Assembly (NCBI RefSeq): GCF_013364215.1
Contig: NZ_CP054923.1
Span: 4,154,001-4,218,000, forward strand
DNA length: 64,000 bases
Reading direction: 5' to 3'
DNA from: Verrucosispora sp. NA02020
GTDB taxonomy: Bacteria; Actinomycetota; Actinomycetes; Mycobacteriales; Micromonosporaceae
Part shown: positions 10,474 through 20,273 of the stretch, piece by piece
How positions within the stretch are numbered: the stretch's first letter is position 1
Layout: each line of letters starts with the position of its first letter
Notes under the pieces: generated by a model
Database searches by the model: none
Told to the model about the DNA's origin: nothing
The model's input: only the letters and a program-made list of their open reading frames with translations
Made by a program: the position numbers and the translations under genes

Positions 10474-10899
10474 ATGCTGATGCGCACCGACCCGTTCCGT
10501 GAGATCGACCGGCTCGCCGAGCAGTTCTTCGGCACCACCAGCCGCCCGGCGGTCATGCACATGGACGCCTACCGCGACGGCGACCACTTCTACGCCGCCT
10601 TCGACCTGCCGGGAGTGGACCCGGACAGCATCGACTGCACCGTCCAGCGCAACGTCCTGACCGTCCGGGCCGAGCGTCGCCGGCCCGCCGGTGACACCGT
10701 CGAACTCGTCGCCGCCGAGCGCCCGATGGGCGTGTTCAGCCGGCAGCTCTTCCTCGGCGACACGCTCGACACGGACAAGCTGGAGGCCGGGTACGAGAAC
10801 GGCGTGTTGACGTTGCGGATCCCGGTGGCCGAGCGGGCCAAGCCGCGCAAGGTCACCGTCAGCGCGACCGGCACCGGCCGACGGCAGATCAACGCCTGA
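10474..10899 (+). CDS. Hsp20/alpha-crystallin small heat-shock protein
   Basis: This 141-aa ATP-independent holdase is expected to bind unfolding proteins as an oligomer in the cytoplasm. The alpha-crystallin domain spans about residues 28-120, running from [25 protein letters not shown] to the closing [14 protein letters not shown] (the family G-x-L motif). ATG 10474 has GAGGAGG 6 nt upstream. It is a single gene, flanked by the HspR-type operator and by a strong intrinsic terminator. The operator makes it a probable HspR regulon member, like Hsp18 of Streptomyces. Confidence 0.95.
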   Translation: MLMRTDPFREIDRLAEQFFGTTSRPAVMHMDAYRDGDHFYAAFDLPGVDPDSIDCTVQRNVLTVRAERRRPAGDTVELVAAERPMGVFSRQLFLGDTLDTDKLEAGYENGVLTLRIPVAERAKPRKVTVSATGTGRRQINA

Positions 10900-10908
10900 C
10901 ACCCGTGA

Positions 10909-10939
10909 CGGCCGGGCGGGAGGTGTTCCCGCCCGGCCG
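10909..10939 (+). terminator. terminator of the sHsp gene
   Basis: A perfect 13-bp GC stem (10909-10921 with 10927-10939) encloses a 5-nt loop, 9 nt after the sHsp stop codon. No T-tract follows, as is usual for actinobacterial stem-loop terminators. Confidence 0.8.
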
Positions 10940-11031
10940 CGTGCGGCGGCCGTACGGTCCGGCGGTGTGCGATCATGACGCGTCGGCGCGCCTGTTCGTC
11001 ATCCTGAAACACGACTGAGAACATTTTTCGC

Positions 11032-12030
11032 ATGCGTTCGACCGAGACCCCGGTGTTGTACCGCCCGCCGGCCCATCCCGCCCTGCCCGGGGGGCCGATG
11101 GCCGTCACCGACGCGTGGCTGCGTAACCGGCGGTTGAGTGAACACACCCGTGACGCGTACCGGCGGGACGTCGCCGGCTGGTTGAGCTGGTGCGACGCCC
11201 GCCACCTGGACCCGCTGCGGGCGAACTTTCTGCACGTCAACGAGTACGCGCGAACGCTGGAGAGCACCCTGGCCGCGCGGACCGGCAAGCCGCTGACCCC
11301 GGCGACCGTGGCCCGCAAGCTGTCCGCGATGTCCAGCTGGTACGACTTCCTGGTCAAGCTCCAGGCGGTGCACGCCAACCCGGTGTCCGACGCCGACCGG
11401 CCCCGCATCGACCGCGACCATTCGAGCACGGTGGGCCTGGCCCCCGACGAGGTGGACGCGCTGCTCGCCGCCGTCGAGACCGACACCGGGCCGACCGCCG
11501 CCCGCAACCGCGCCGCCGTCACCCTCCTGGCCGACCTCGGTCTGCGGGTGGGGGAACTGGTCTCCCTGGACGTCGCCGACCTCGGCACCGAACGCGGACA
11601 CCGCAGCGTGCGCTTCACCGGCAAGGGCGGCAAGTCCCGCCGCCGGGCCCTCACCCCCTCCACCGCCTACGCCGTGGACGCCTACCTGACCCAGCGCGCC
11701 GCCGAGCAGGGCGTGGCGGCACACCAGCTCACCGGGGCACTGCTGGTCACCGCCAGCGGCGCCCGACTCGACCGGCACTCGGTGTTCCGGCTGATCCGGC
11801 GGCTCGCCCGGGACGCGGGCATCCCGGCGTGGGCCCGCCTGTCGCCGCACTCGCTGCGGCACGCGTTCGCCACCACCGCCCGCGCCGAGGGCGTACCGCT
11901 GGAGGACGTGCAGGACGCGATGGGGCACGCCGACCCGCGTACCACCCGACGCTACGACCGCGACCGGCACAACCTCGACCGCGATCCCGCGTACGCCATC
12001 TGGGCCGCCCGGGCCCGCCGCCGGACCTGA
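11032..12030 (+). CDS. tyrosine recombinase/integrase (XerD-like)
   Basis: This 332-aa site-specific recombinase has an N-terminal SAM-like core-binding domain (about residues 25-120) and a complete catalytic domain. Arg is in GLRVGEL, Lys in GKGGKSRR, His/Arg in HSLRHAF, His in MGHAD, and the Tyr nucleophile in TTRRYDR. There is no obvious ribosome site before ATG 11032. AACATT 6 nt ahead could be a -10 for a leaderless mRNA, and ATG 11098 (MAVTDAWL) is an alternative start. No tRNA gene or att direct repeat was found beside it, so it may be a lone Xer-type resolvase or an integration relic. Confidence 0.88.
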   Translation: MRSTETPVLYRPPAHPALPGGPMAVTDAWLRNRRLSEHTRDAYRRDVAGWLSWCDARHLDPLRANFLHVNEYARTLESTLAARTGKPLTPATVARKLSAMSSWYDFLVKLQAVHANPVSDADRPRIDRDHSSTVGLAPDEVDALLAAVETDTGPTAARNRAAVTLLADLGLRVGELVSLDVADLGTERGHRSVRFTGKGGKSRRRALTPSTAYAVDAYLTQRAAEQGVAAHQLTGALLVTASGARLDRHSVFRLIRRLARDAGIPAWARLSPHSLRHAFATTARAEGVPLEDVQDAMGHADPRTTRRYDRDRHNLDRDPAYAIWAARARRRT

Positions 12031-12088
12031 CGCGGCACCGGACGGCTTTCCGCCCGCCGACGCGCCCGATTCTCTACGGTCGGATGGT

Positions 12089-12544
12089 GTGGGCGAGGCG
12101 CAGCCGTGGAGCAGGCCGGCCCGGCGACGCCACCCGGTCCGGGTCGGACTCGTCTTCGCCGGCGCCGGTGTGGCGCTGTGCTGCATCGGTGTCGCCGGTC
12201 TCGGCGCCTGGAACGTGCAGGTGGTCACCCAGGCCGCCGGCCCGGTGCGGGAGACCGCCGAGGGGTTCCTGCGGGAGGTGACCACGGGCGACACCGACAG
12301 CGCGTACGAGCGGCTCTGCGCCGACTCGCGCAGCAGGTGGAGCGAGCTGGGCTTCACCAGTTGGGTCCGCACCCCGCCGACCGTGCGCGACTACGAGATC
12401 GTCGACGTGTCGGTCGCCACCGACCGGGGCAAACCGCACGGCACCGTCACTGTCCGGCTGACCCGCGAGAGCGGCGCCACCGAGCAACGTGAACTGTCGG
12501 TGGTGCGGGAGGACGGGTGGCGGGTCTGCGGCGACCCGTACTGA
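12089..12544 (+). CDS. membrane-anchored hypothetical protein with DUF4878-like fold
   Basis: This 151-aa protein is not recognised by name. Residues 17-45 form one membrane anchor (VRVGLVFAGAGVALCCIGVAGLGAW). The rest is a small extracytoplasmic domain (ETAEGFLREVTTGDTDSAYERLCADSR ... WRVCGDPY) with two Cys that could pair outside. The pattern of helix plus GDxxxAYxxLC plus beta sheet resembles DUF4878/NTF2-like lipoprotein domains. The start is GTG 12089. It is convergent with the ABC operon, ending 3 nt before it. Confidence 0.65.
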   Translation: MGEAQPWSRPARRRHPVRVGLVFAGAGVALCCIGVAGLGAWNVQVVTQAAGPVRETAEGFLREVTTGDTDSAYERLCADSRSRWSELGFTSWVRTPPTVRDYEIVDVSVATDRGKPHGTVTVRLTRESGATEQRELSVVREDGWRVCGDPY

Positions 12545-12546
12545 TC

Positions 12547-13236
12547 TCATACCCCCGCCGGCTCGACCAGCCGACCGTCGCGCAGCACCAGCACCCGGTC
12601 GGCCATCTCCACCAGCGTCGGATCGTGCGTGGCCACCAGCGCGGTCATTCCCCGCGCGTGCACCAGCGCCCGCAGCAGGTCCATCACCGCCCGGCCGGTC
12701 TCCGAGTCCAACTGGCCGGTGGGTTCGTCGGCGATCAGCAGCTCGGGGTCGTTGGCCAACGCGCGGGCGATCGCCACCCGCTGCTGCTGTCCACCGGACA
12801 TCTCGTACGGGCGTTGCGTGGCCTGCCCGCCCAGCCCGACCAGTTCCAGCAGCACCGACACCCGTTCCTCGCGTTGCGCGGCCGGGGTCTTCGCCAACCG
12901 CATCGGCACCCCGACGTTCTCGGCGGCGGAGAGGATCGGGATCAGCCCGAAGGACTGGAAGACGAACCCGACGGTGTCCCGGCGCAGCCGCAGCAGTTCC
13001 TGCTCACCGGCGGCGGTCACCTCGCGACCGGCCACCCACACCCGTCCCGACGTGGGCCGGTCCAGGCCGCCGATCAGGTTCAGCAGCGTGGTCTTGCCGG
13101 CACCCGAGCGGCCCCGCACCGCGACCAGCTCACCGCGACCGGCCCGCAACGACACGTCCCGTACCGCGTGGACCATCCGGTCGCCGCTGCCGTAGTCGCG
13201 GCACAACCCCTCGACGCGTACCAGGTCCTCGCTCAC
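12547..13236 (-). CDS. ABC transporter ATPase (MacB/LolD type)
   Basis: This 229-aa ATPase partners FtsX-type permeases. Walker A is GRSGAGKTTLLNLIGG, the Q-loop is FVFQSFGLIPILSA, the signature is MSGGQQQRVAIARAL, Walker B is LLIADEPTGQLD and the H-loop is VATHD. It is the last gene of a four-gene operon and starts at GTG 13236, overlapping the previous stop by 4 nt (GTGA), so translation is coupled. It probably forms a heterodimer with the upstream ATPase. Such systems export lipoproteins, peptides or antibiotics, or transmit force to cell-wall enzymes. Confidence 0.92.
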   Translation of the reverse strand: MSEDLVRVEGLCRDYGSGDRMVHAVRDVSLRAGRGELVAVRGRSGAGKTTLLNLIGGLDRPTSGRVWVAGREVTAAGEQELLRLRRDTVGFVFQSFGLIPILSAAENVGVPMRLAKTPAAQREERVSVLLELVGLGGQATQRPYEMSGGQQQRVAIARALANDPELLIADEPTGQLDSETGRAVMDLLRALVHARGMTALVATHDPTLVEMADRVLVLRDGRLVEPAGV

Positions 13237-14201
13237 GTCGCGTCCCTCCCGTCGCCCGCGCGGACCTGCACGTGGTCCGGCTCCAGGGTCAGCTTCACCC
13301 GGTCCTTCAGCGCCAACGCGTCGACGAACCCGGCGGGCAGCTGCATCCGCCCGGCCCGGTCCAGCACCGCGTACTCCTCGGTGACCAGTTCCTCCACACC
13401 GTCGACGCCGACCCGCGCGGTGCGGTGCACCTCCGAGGCGGTCCGCCCGTCGCGGATCGAGACGGTCCGACGGACCTGCGTGGCGACCTGCGGGTCGTGG
13501 GTGACCACCACCACCGTCACGCCCAACTCGGCGTTGATGGTGCGCAGCGCCCCGAACACCTCCGCCGCCGTCGCCTCGTCCAGCTCACCGGTCGGCTCGT
13601 CGGCGAAGAGGACCTCCGGGTCGTTGGCGACCGCCACCGCGACCGCGCACCGCTGCTGCTCACCGCCGCTCATCTGCCCCGGCCGACGGTCCGCGCAGGA
13701 GCCGACGCCGACCATGTCCAGCAGCTCCGTCGCGCGGCGCCGACCGGCCCGGCCACCCCGACCGGCCAACCGCATCGGCAGTTCCACGTTCTCCCGCGCC
13801 GACAGGTACGGCAGCAGGTTGCGGCCGGTCTGCTGCCACACGAACCCGACCGTGTGCCGCCGGTACCGCAGCCGCCTGCGGGCCGACATGGTCAACAGGT
13901 CGTAGCCGGCCACCCGGGCGATCCCGGCGGTCGGGGTGTCCAGCCCGGACAGGATGTTGAGCACGGTGGACTTGCCGGACCCGGAGGCACCCACGATCGC
14001 CACCAGCTCGCCCCGGTCCACGACCAGGTCGAGCCCCTGCAACGCGACGACCTCCACGCCCTCACTGGTGAAGATCCGCACCAGGCCGTCGCAGACGATG
14101 TGCCCGCGCAGCCGGTCCGCGCCACCGGCGCGGGCGGCGGCACGCTCCGCCGCCCGACGCTGCAACGTCGCCAGATCCGGCCCCGGCTCCACCACGGTCA
14201 T
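13233..14201 (-). CDS. ABC transporter ATPase with AbrB-like C-terminal domain
   Basis: This 322-aa MacB/LolD-type ATPase has Walker A GASGSGKSTVLNILSG, signature MSGGEQQRCAVAVAVA and Walker B VLFADEPTGELD. About 70 residues follow the usual end. They include VLDRAGRMQLPAGFVDALAL and the strand pattern KLTLEPDHVQVR, which reads like a SpoVT/AbrB swapped-hairpin half. This suggests an added dimerisation or regulatory module. I chose ATG 14201 (MTVVEPG); the open frame upstream to 14303 is Arg-rich and runs into the permease end. It lies 67 nt after the permease gene and overlaps the next ATPase by 4 nt. Confidence 0.88.
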   Translation of the reverse strand: MTVVEPGPDLATLQRRAAERAAARAGGADRLRGHIVCDGLVRIFTSEGVEVVALQGLDLVVDRGELVAIVGASGSGKSTVLNILSGLDTPTAGIARVAGYDLLTMSARRRLRYRRHTVGFVWQQTGRNLLPYLSARENVELPMRLAGRGGRAGRRRATELLDMVGVGSCADRRPGQMSGGEQQRCAVAVAVANDPEVLFADEPTGELDEATAAEVFGALRTINAELGVTVVVVTHDPQVATQVRRTVSIRDGRTASEVHRTARVGVDGVEELVTEEYAVLDRAGRMQLPAGFVDALALKDRVKLTLEPDHVQVRAGDGRDAT

Positions 14202-14268
14202 GCCGGCTCTCCGCTCCGCCGCGCGCCGGCGTGGGACACCGGTCCACGATCCGCTCGCTGACGCTCGC

Positions 14269-16947
14269 TCACGGGTTCTCCTCTCCCAGGCGCAGCACCT
14301 CACCGAGGCGCATCCGCCGGTTCACCAGGTTCTCCACCACCAGACCGGCCAGCAGGCCGAGCACCACCAGCACCAGCACCCCGCCCACGACCAGCGGATC
14401 CAGATGGTCGCGGATCGGGACCCCGGGGGCGAACGCGGCCAGCCCCAGGGTCGGACCGAGCAGCCGGGGCAGGGCGACCCCCACCGCCGCGCCGGTCGAC
14501 GCCGCGACCACCACCAGCGGCACCAGCTCGTACACGAGAAGCCGCCGACCGCCCGCCGCCGACAGTCCCAGGGTGCGCAGCCGCGACAGCGTCCGCCCCC
14601 GACCGGCGGCGTCGGCGACCACCGCGAACCCGACGGCCAGGACCGCCAGCGCGGTGCCACCGGCCGCACCCACGGTGAACGCCAGGGTCAACACCTCGTT
14701 GGCCCCGGTACGCTCCAACCCCTCCCGGTACGCCTGCCGGGTCTGGAGGGCCGCCGGCACCTGGGTCCGCGTGACCTCCCTGCCGAGCACGTCGGACTGC
14801 CGCCGCCGCTGCGTCTCGTCGGCCACCGCCAGCAACCGCGCCTCGTCCACGCCGTCGGTGGCGAGCAGGTACCGGTTGGGCACGATCGGGGTGTACTCGT
14901 ACTCGGGCAGCGCCTGCCACGGCAGCACCACGAACCGCTCGACGCCGAGCCCCACGCCGGGGAAGGCGTCGGCGATGCCGGCGACCTGGAAGGCGTACCA
15001 CCGGCTCTGCACGTCGGCCACCGCGCCGTCGCCGATCTCCGCCGCCACCCGGGGCGAGACCACCGCCGGCACCGGCCCGTCCCCACGGGCCGCGTCGCGC
15101 AACGCGGCCGGCACGTCGACGTCCACCCCGCTGCGCGCCACGACCTCGGCGAACGCCGGGGCGTCCACCACCAGCACCCGGGCCTGACCGAGCTGACGTG
15201 CCCCCGGGCCGCTCTCGGAGAGCAGCCGCCGGTTCGACTCCACCCAGACCCGGGCCGCCGCCTGCACCCCGGGCACCGTCCCGATCTCGTCGGCGGCGTC
15301 CGGGGCGAAGGTGTAGCCCGTCAACCAGGCGTCGGCCGGGATGCTCAGGGTCGCCGCCCGGTCCCGGGCGTCGGCCACCGTGGTCGTCACCACGCCGCCG
15401 AAGACGCCGGTGCTGACCGCGACGATCAGCACCGCCAACGGCCCCCACGCCACCGGCGCACCCCGACCGGCGCGGGCCACGCCGAGGAACAGCATCGCGC
15501 CCCGGGACCGCGTGGCGAAGCGGCCGACCAACCGCAGCGGCCACGGCAGCAACCGGATCGCCACCAGCGCGGCGGCGACCGCGACCAGCACCGGCACCGC
15601 ACTGAGGTACGCGTCGACGCCGCCGGCCACGTCCAGGCCCCGACGGCGCAGCAGCACCACGCCGAGACCGGCGAGCACCAGCACGCCCGCCTCCAGCGTG
15701 AGCCGGCGTGCGCTCGGGCGCTGCGCCACCACGTCCGCGCGGCCGGCGACCACACCGACCCGCCGGTACGCGAGCACCGCCAGCACCGGCACCACGACGG
15801 TGGTGAGTACCGCCAGCACCGGCACCAGCCAGGGCACCCCGGTCGAGCGGCCCGGCACCGCCGCCCCGGCCAGGGCACCCAGCAGCACCGCGAGCGGCTG
15901 CACCGGCACCGCCTCGGCGAGCAGCCGGCGACCGATCGTGGCCAGCGAGGCACCCCGCGCCCGCAGCAGCGTGAGTTCCGCCCGTCGGCGCCGGACCGCG
16001 AGCCGGGCCGCCAGCACGATCAGCCCGAGCAGGCTGGCGAGCAGCCCGGTCTGCACGACGGCCAGCAACGCCCGCACCGACCGCAGCGCGTCGGCGAAGC
16101 GCACCAGCGCGGTGTCCAGCGAGGTCTGCACCAGCGCGCCCGGGACCGTCTCGGAGCGGCGGGTCTCGGCCACCGCCGCGGTGACCGCGTCGAGCACCCC
16201 GGTGTCCAACCGCCGTTCGTCGAGCCGGTACCGCCAGCCGCTCACCGCCGGCACCCCGGCACCGGCCGAGACCACGTCCATCCCGGCCCAGTCGGTCACA
16301 CCCGCCACCACGTACGGGTCGCCGTCGAGCAGTGGCACGGTCGGGCTCAGTGCCTGCCGCAGGTCGTCCCAGACCGGGTCGGCGGCGTCGCGCGGCGTGA
16401 ACACCCCGACGACGCGTACCCGGGCCTGCCGGTTCCCGCCCCCGAACCGCAGGTCGGTGCCGGGCCGCAGGGACAGCGTCTCGGCCACCTCCACCGACAC
16501 CGCCAACTCCGCCGGGCCGCCCGCCTGCGTACGCGGCCACCGCCCGGCGGTCACCTCGACCGCCTCCTCGACGCCGGTCTGGGCGCGTACCCCGAACAGC
16601 TTCCGCGCCCCGCCGTCCATGGGTGGTGCGTCGCCGTACGCGAGCAGGTGCTCCGGGTCGATCGAGGACGCGTACCACCGGCGGTCCACCAGGCCGGGCA
16701 GTGGCTGCGGCAGCGCGGCGGCGTACCGGTCCAGCTCGGCCTGCCCGGCGGCGGCCGGTGCGGGACGCGCCACGCCGAAGGAGATGTCACGGACCAGGTG
16801 CGGCAGGTGCGCGACGTCGGCGCGCAGCCCCCGGTCGGCGTACCCGTCGGCGAGGCGCGGCGCGGCGGTCACCAGCATCGCCGCGACCAGGCCCAACAGC
16901 GCCAGCAGCGCCACCTGGCCCGCGTACACCCTGATCCGGCCCGTCAT
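14269..16947 (-). CDS. large FtsX-family ABC permease (second of two)
   Basis: This 892-aa membrane protein has two FtsX-type units. A helix near the N-terminus (VALLALLGLVAAMLVTAAP) and a large extracytoplasmic segment are followed by a helix cluster in the middle (about residues 290-500). A second extracytoplasmic segment and four C-terminal helices follow, ending at MRLGEVLRLGEENP. ATG 16947 overlaps the preceding permease stop (ATGA). The paired permeases and two ATPases form one transporter of MacB/LolCDE-like build, facing the envelope. No periplasmic adaptor or signature substrate gene is present. Confidence 0.88.
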   Translation of the reverse strand: MTGRIRVYAGQVALLALLGLVAAMLVTAAPRLADGYADRGLRADVAHLPHLVRDISFGVARPAPAAAGQAELDRYAAALPQPLPGLVDRRWYASSIDPEHLLAYGDAPPMDGGARKLFGVRAQTGVEEAVEVTAGRWPRTQAGGPAELAVSVEVAETLSLRPGTDLRFGGGNRQARVRVVGVFTPRDAADPVWDDLRQALSPTVPLLDGDPYVVAGVTDWAGMDVVSAGAGVPAVSGWRYRLDERRLDTGVLDAVTAAVAETRRSETVPGALVQTSLDTALVRFADALRSVRALLAVVQTGLLASLLGLIVLAARLAVRRRRAELTLLRARGASLATIGRRLLAEAVPVQPLAVLLGALAGAAVPGRSTGVPWLVPVLAVLTTVVVPVLAVLAYRRVGVVAGRADVVAQRPSARRLTLEAGVLVLAGLGVVLLRRRGLDVAGGVDAYLSAVPVLVAVAAALVAIRLLPWPLRLVGRFATRSRGAMLFLGVARAGRGAPVAWGPLAVLIVAVSTGVFGGVVTTTVADARDRAATLSIPADAWLTGYTFAPDAADEIGTVPGVQAAARVWVESNRRLLSESGPGARQLGQARVLVVDAPAFAEVVARSGVDVDVPAALRDAARGDGPVPAVVSPRVAAEIGDGAVADVQSRWYAFQVAGIADAFPGVGLGVERFVVLPWQALPEYEYTPIVPNRYLLATDGVDEARLLAVADETQRRRQSDVLGREVTRTQVPAALQTRQAYREGLERTGANEVLTLAFTVGAAGGTALAVLAVGFAVVADAAGRGRTLSRLRTLGLSAAGGRRLLVYELVPLVVVAASTGAAVGVALPRLLGPTLGLAAFAPGVPIRDHLDPLVVGGVLVLVVLGLLAGLVVENLVNRRMRLGEVLRLGEENP

Positions 16948-19900
16948 CGGGTCGCTCCGTCCGTGACGGTCAGGCGACGGCGCATGCCGGTGGAGACGGC
17001 GGCGCTGAACGCCAGTGCCAGGGCGAGCAGGCCCACGCCGGTGGCGAGCACCGGTGGCCAGTCGACGCTCAGCAGCGGTGGTGGATGGGGGCGTTCGGCG
17101 GACGGGGTCAGGATGACCAGGGGTGCCATGGTCGCGGCCACCCCGACGCCCACCAGCAGGCCGACCAGCACCCCCATCCCGGCAAGGAAGGCCTGCTCGG
17201 CCAGCAGGGAGCGGGCCACCAGGCGCTGACCGGCGCCGAGGGTGTGCAGCACCGCCAGTTCGGTGGCCCGCCGCCGCGCGGTGGCGCTGACGTCCACGGC
17301 CACGCCCACGGCGGCCAGCAGCACCGCGGCCAGCGCGGCGGCGAAGAGGGCACCTCGCGCGCCCACCCCGAACGGGTCGCGGGCCAACTCGGCGGCGACG
17401 TCCTCGCGGGCCAGCACGGTCAGGCCGCCGAGCGCGACGGCGGCCTCGGCCACGCTCTCCGTCGCACCGGGCCTTACCGCCAGCCACCACTCCTGCGGTG
17501 ACCGGACGAGACCGTGGTCGTGGAAGAGCCGGGCACCCAGTGAGGGCAGGTCCACCAGCAACGCGGCGGCCTCGGTGTCACCGGGCAGCGCCGCCACGGC
17601 GTCGACGACCACCACGTCCACCTCGGCCCCGCCCAGGAACAGCCGGGTCTGCGCACCCACGTCCAGGCGCAACGCGTCGAGGGCCGCCGTGGTGGCCACC
17701 ACCGGCACCCGGGTCGGGGCGGCGGTGCGTGCCACGGCCAGTTGCACCGGCGTACTGCGGGCGAACCAGCCGCCCGGCACGTCCCGCGCGTAACGGGCGG
17801 TCAGTCCGGCGTCGGAGGCGGTCGACCCGGTGGCGGCACCAGTCCGGTCGACCAGGTGCCAGGCGCCGTCCCCGGTCAGCACGACCGGGGTGCCGGGGGA
17901 TCCGTCCGGGCTGGCCCGCAGGTCGGACAGCCGCCAGTCGAGGCTCATCCGTGGCGCCCCGAGGGTCTCCGTGGCGAAACCGGCCAACCGCCACGGGCCG
18001 GGACCGGTCGGCAGGTCGACGGCGAACCGCAGCGGCGTGCCGTCCCGGTCGCCGGAGCCCAGTGCCAGCCTGCGGTGCGTGCCGTGCGGGTCGAGCAGCA
18101 CCACGTGGTGGCGCACCGGGGAGTTCGTCTCGGTGTCGGCGATCCGGGTGCTCACCTGGCCGGTCAACCGCCGGGTGCCCGCCGGCAGCACCGTGCCGGG
18201 AGCCTCGACCCGGCCGGCGGTGAGCGTGTCGAGCAGGTCGGCGGTGGAGCCGCCGGCCAGGTCGGCCCGCAGCCGCACCACCGGGCCGGCGGCGTCGGCG
18301 TCGACCGCCAGCATGGTGGCCGGGGCGGCGGCCGGCCCGAGTCGTACCGTGTCGCGCCAGGCCGGCAGCGGCACCTGCACGCCCGGCAGCCCGGCGAGTC
18401 GGTCGGCCCGCTCGGCGGCGGCTGCGCCGTTGACCTCGGTGAGGCGCAGATCGGCGCCGACCAGGTGCGCTGCCTGGTCGTCCAGCGACCGGCGGGAGGT
18501 GCCGGCCAGGGACCAGGCGAGGGTGCCGACCGCGACGGCGAGGGCCAGCAGCAGCACCGGGCCGGCGTGCGGCCGTCGCCCGGCCTGCCAGGTGCCGAGC
18601 ATGACGGCGGTCCACGGTTTGCGGTCCACCCACCGTTCGGCGAGCCGGACCAGCGGCGGCAGCAGACGCAGCGCCAGCACCGCGCCGGCCAGGACCCCGA
18701 GCGTGGGTGCGGCGGCCAGCAGCGGATCCACCCCCAGGTCACCGCCCCGGGACCGGGACAACGGTGAGGAGTAGCGGCTGAGCTGATACCAGGCGAGCAG
18801 GGCCAGCCCGACCAGCAGCACGTCCAGGCCGGCCCGCTGCACCATGCCGCGACGGCGGGGCCGGGACCGGCTGGCCAGGTCGGCGACGTAGCTGTCGCCC
18901 CGGCGCAGGCTCGGCCCGATCATCGCCAGCGCGCAGCCGGCCGCTGCCGCCCCGGCGACCAACCACACCGTCGCGCCGGGCACGACGTCCGGCCGCAGCG
19001 ACACCGCGCTGAGCCACGGCAGGCGGCCGGCGAGCCCGAGCACCTGCCCGGCGAGCAGCGGCGCGAGCACCGCAGCCGGCAGCACGACCAGGGTGGCCTC
19101 CCGGGCGGTCAGCCCGGCCAGTTGCCGCCGGGCGGCACCCCGGGCCCGCAGCAGCGCGGTCTCGCCCCGGCGGTGCTCGGTGAGCAGCACGGCGACGAGC
19201 AGCAACGCGTACCCGCCGAGTACCACCACCAGCAGCATCGGGGTGACCAACGCCGACCGGCCGACGAGGGTGGCCTGTTGCAGCCGGCGTACCAGGGTGG
19301 CGAGGTCGCTGGTGGCCATCGCCGACTCGCCCAGTCCGGCCTCGGCCGGAGTGCTGGTGGTGATCCGGCCGGCGGCCTCGGCCACCTGGTCCAGGGCGGC
19401 GGGGCCGACCGCGGTCAGGTCGGGTTCGACCAGCCAGCCGGCGGAGGCGTTGGGCAGGAAGTGGGTGACGAAGTCCTCGCGCGCCACCGTCATCGGCCCG
19501 TACGTGGCCGACTGCGGCAACGCGCCGGTGGCAGTCTCGGGTGCCAGCCGCCAGTACGCGGCGTCCGGGTCCAGCGGCGTGAACAGCCCGGTGACGGTCA
19601 CCTCGGTGATCTGTCCGGTGAGCCCGTCGGTGATCGGGACGCGGTCACCGACGTCGACCCGGAGGGTGCGGGCCGCCGCCTCGGCGAGGGCGGTCTGCAC
19701 CGGGTCCGCTCCGGCCTGCGGCCAGGTCCCGGCGGCCAGCCGGGCGTGCGCGGGCAGGTCGTCGAGGAACATCACCGACGCGTACGTGGTGCCGGTGCGG
19801 TCGGCGACGGCGTTCCCGGTGTCGCCGCGCAACTGCCGTCCGGCCGCGTACCCGGCGGCGGTGACCTGCGCGGGCAACCCGCCCAGGTCGGTGTCGACCT

Positions 19901-20141
19901 GGGCGCGCAGTGCGGCGTCGCGGTCGCGCAGCGCGTCGGCGGTGCGGCCGGCGGAGGCCCGGACCAGCAGCGACCGTTCCGCCGCGGTGGCCTCGGCGAG
20001 CACGTTGCGGGTGCCCGAGTCGACCACGTCCCGGTTGTAGGCGGCCAGGCCGGTCAGGGCGAGGGTCGCCACCAGTGCCGCTCCGGCCGCGGCGAGCAGC
20101 AGGCCCCTCGTGCCCCGGGCACGCCGCCACGCGAACCTCAT
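16944..20141 (-). CDS. large FtsX-family ABC permease (first of two)
   Basis: This 1065-aa polytopic protein heads the operon. Helix 1 is GLLLAAAGAALVATLALTGLAAY, followed by an extracytoplasmic domain of about 220 residues, a helix bundle around residues 280-500, a second extracytoplasmic domain and C-terminal helices ending at MRRRLTVTDG. Two tandem FtsX-like modules are typical of the long actinobacterial permeases. Its start at ATG 20141 follows a 132-nt gap that should contain the operon promoter. The sequence differs from the second permease, so the pair is heteromeric rather than a recent duplication. Confidence 0.88.
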   Translation of the reverse strand: MRFAWRRARGTRGLLLAAAGAALVATLALTGLAAYNRDVVDSGTRNVLAEATAAERSLLVRASAGRTADALRDRDAALRAQVDTDLGGLPAQVTAAGYAAGRQLRGDTGNAVADRTGTTYASVMFLDDLPAHARLAAGTWPQAGADPVQTALAEAAARTLRVDVGDRVPITDGLTGQITEVTVTGLFTPLDPDAAYWRLAPETATGALPQSATYGPMTVAREDFVTHFLPNASAGWLVEPDLTAVGPAALDQVAEAAGRITTSTPAEAGLGESAMATSDLATLVRRLQQATLVGRSALVTPMLLVVVLGGYALLLVAVLLTEHRRGETALLRARGAARRQLAGLTAREATLVVLPAAVLAPLLAGQVLGLAGRLPWLSAVSLRPDVVPGATVWLVAGAAAAGCALAMIGPSLRRGDSYVADLASRSRPRRRGMVQRAGLDVLLVGLALLAWYQLSRYSSPLSRSRGGDLGVDPLLAAAPTLGVLAGAVLALRLLPPLVRLAERWVDRKPWTAVMLGTWQAGRRPHAGPVLLLALAVAVGTLAWSLAGTSRRSLDDQAAHLVGADLRLTEVNGAAAAERADRLAGLPGVQVPLPAWRDTVRLGPAAAPATMLAVDADAAGPVVRLRADLAGGSTADLLDTLTAGRVEAPGTVLPAGTRRLTGQVSTRIADTETNSPVRHHVVLLDPHGTHRRLALGSGDRDGTPLRFAVDLPTGPGPWRLAGFATETLGAPRMSLDWRLSDLRASPDGSPGTPVVLTGDGAWHLVDRTGAATGSTASDAGLTARYARDVPGGWFARSTPVQLAVARTAAPTRVPVVATTAALDALRLDVGAQTRLFLGGAEVDVVVVDAVAALPGDTEAAALLVDLPSLGARLFHDHGLVRSPQEWWLAVRPGATESVAEAAVALGGLTVLAREDVAAELARDPFGVGARGALFAAALAAVLLAAVGVAVDVSATARRRATELAVLHTLGAGQRLVARSLLAEQAFLAGMGVLVGLLVGVGVAATMAPLVILTPSAERPHPPPLLSVDWPPVLATGVGLLALALAFSAAVSTGMRRRLTVTDGATR

Positions 20142-20273
20142 CCGTCCTGCACCCCCGCCGGTACGCGGGCCGGTGCGGCCCGTGTGCGCTTCTCGTCACG
20201 CACCAGAAGCGGCAGGCCCCCGGAAAAGGTTCGCAGCAGTGATCGTTTCGTTATCCGACGCCTCGGCGGCGGT

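Noticed and set aside
11032..12030. A prophage or integrative element around this recombinase.
   Set aside because: No tRNA gene, att direct repeat, excisionase, replication or structural phage gene was seen on either side; flanking genes are ordinary chromosomal types.
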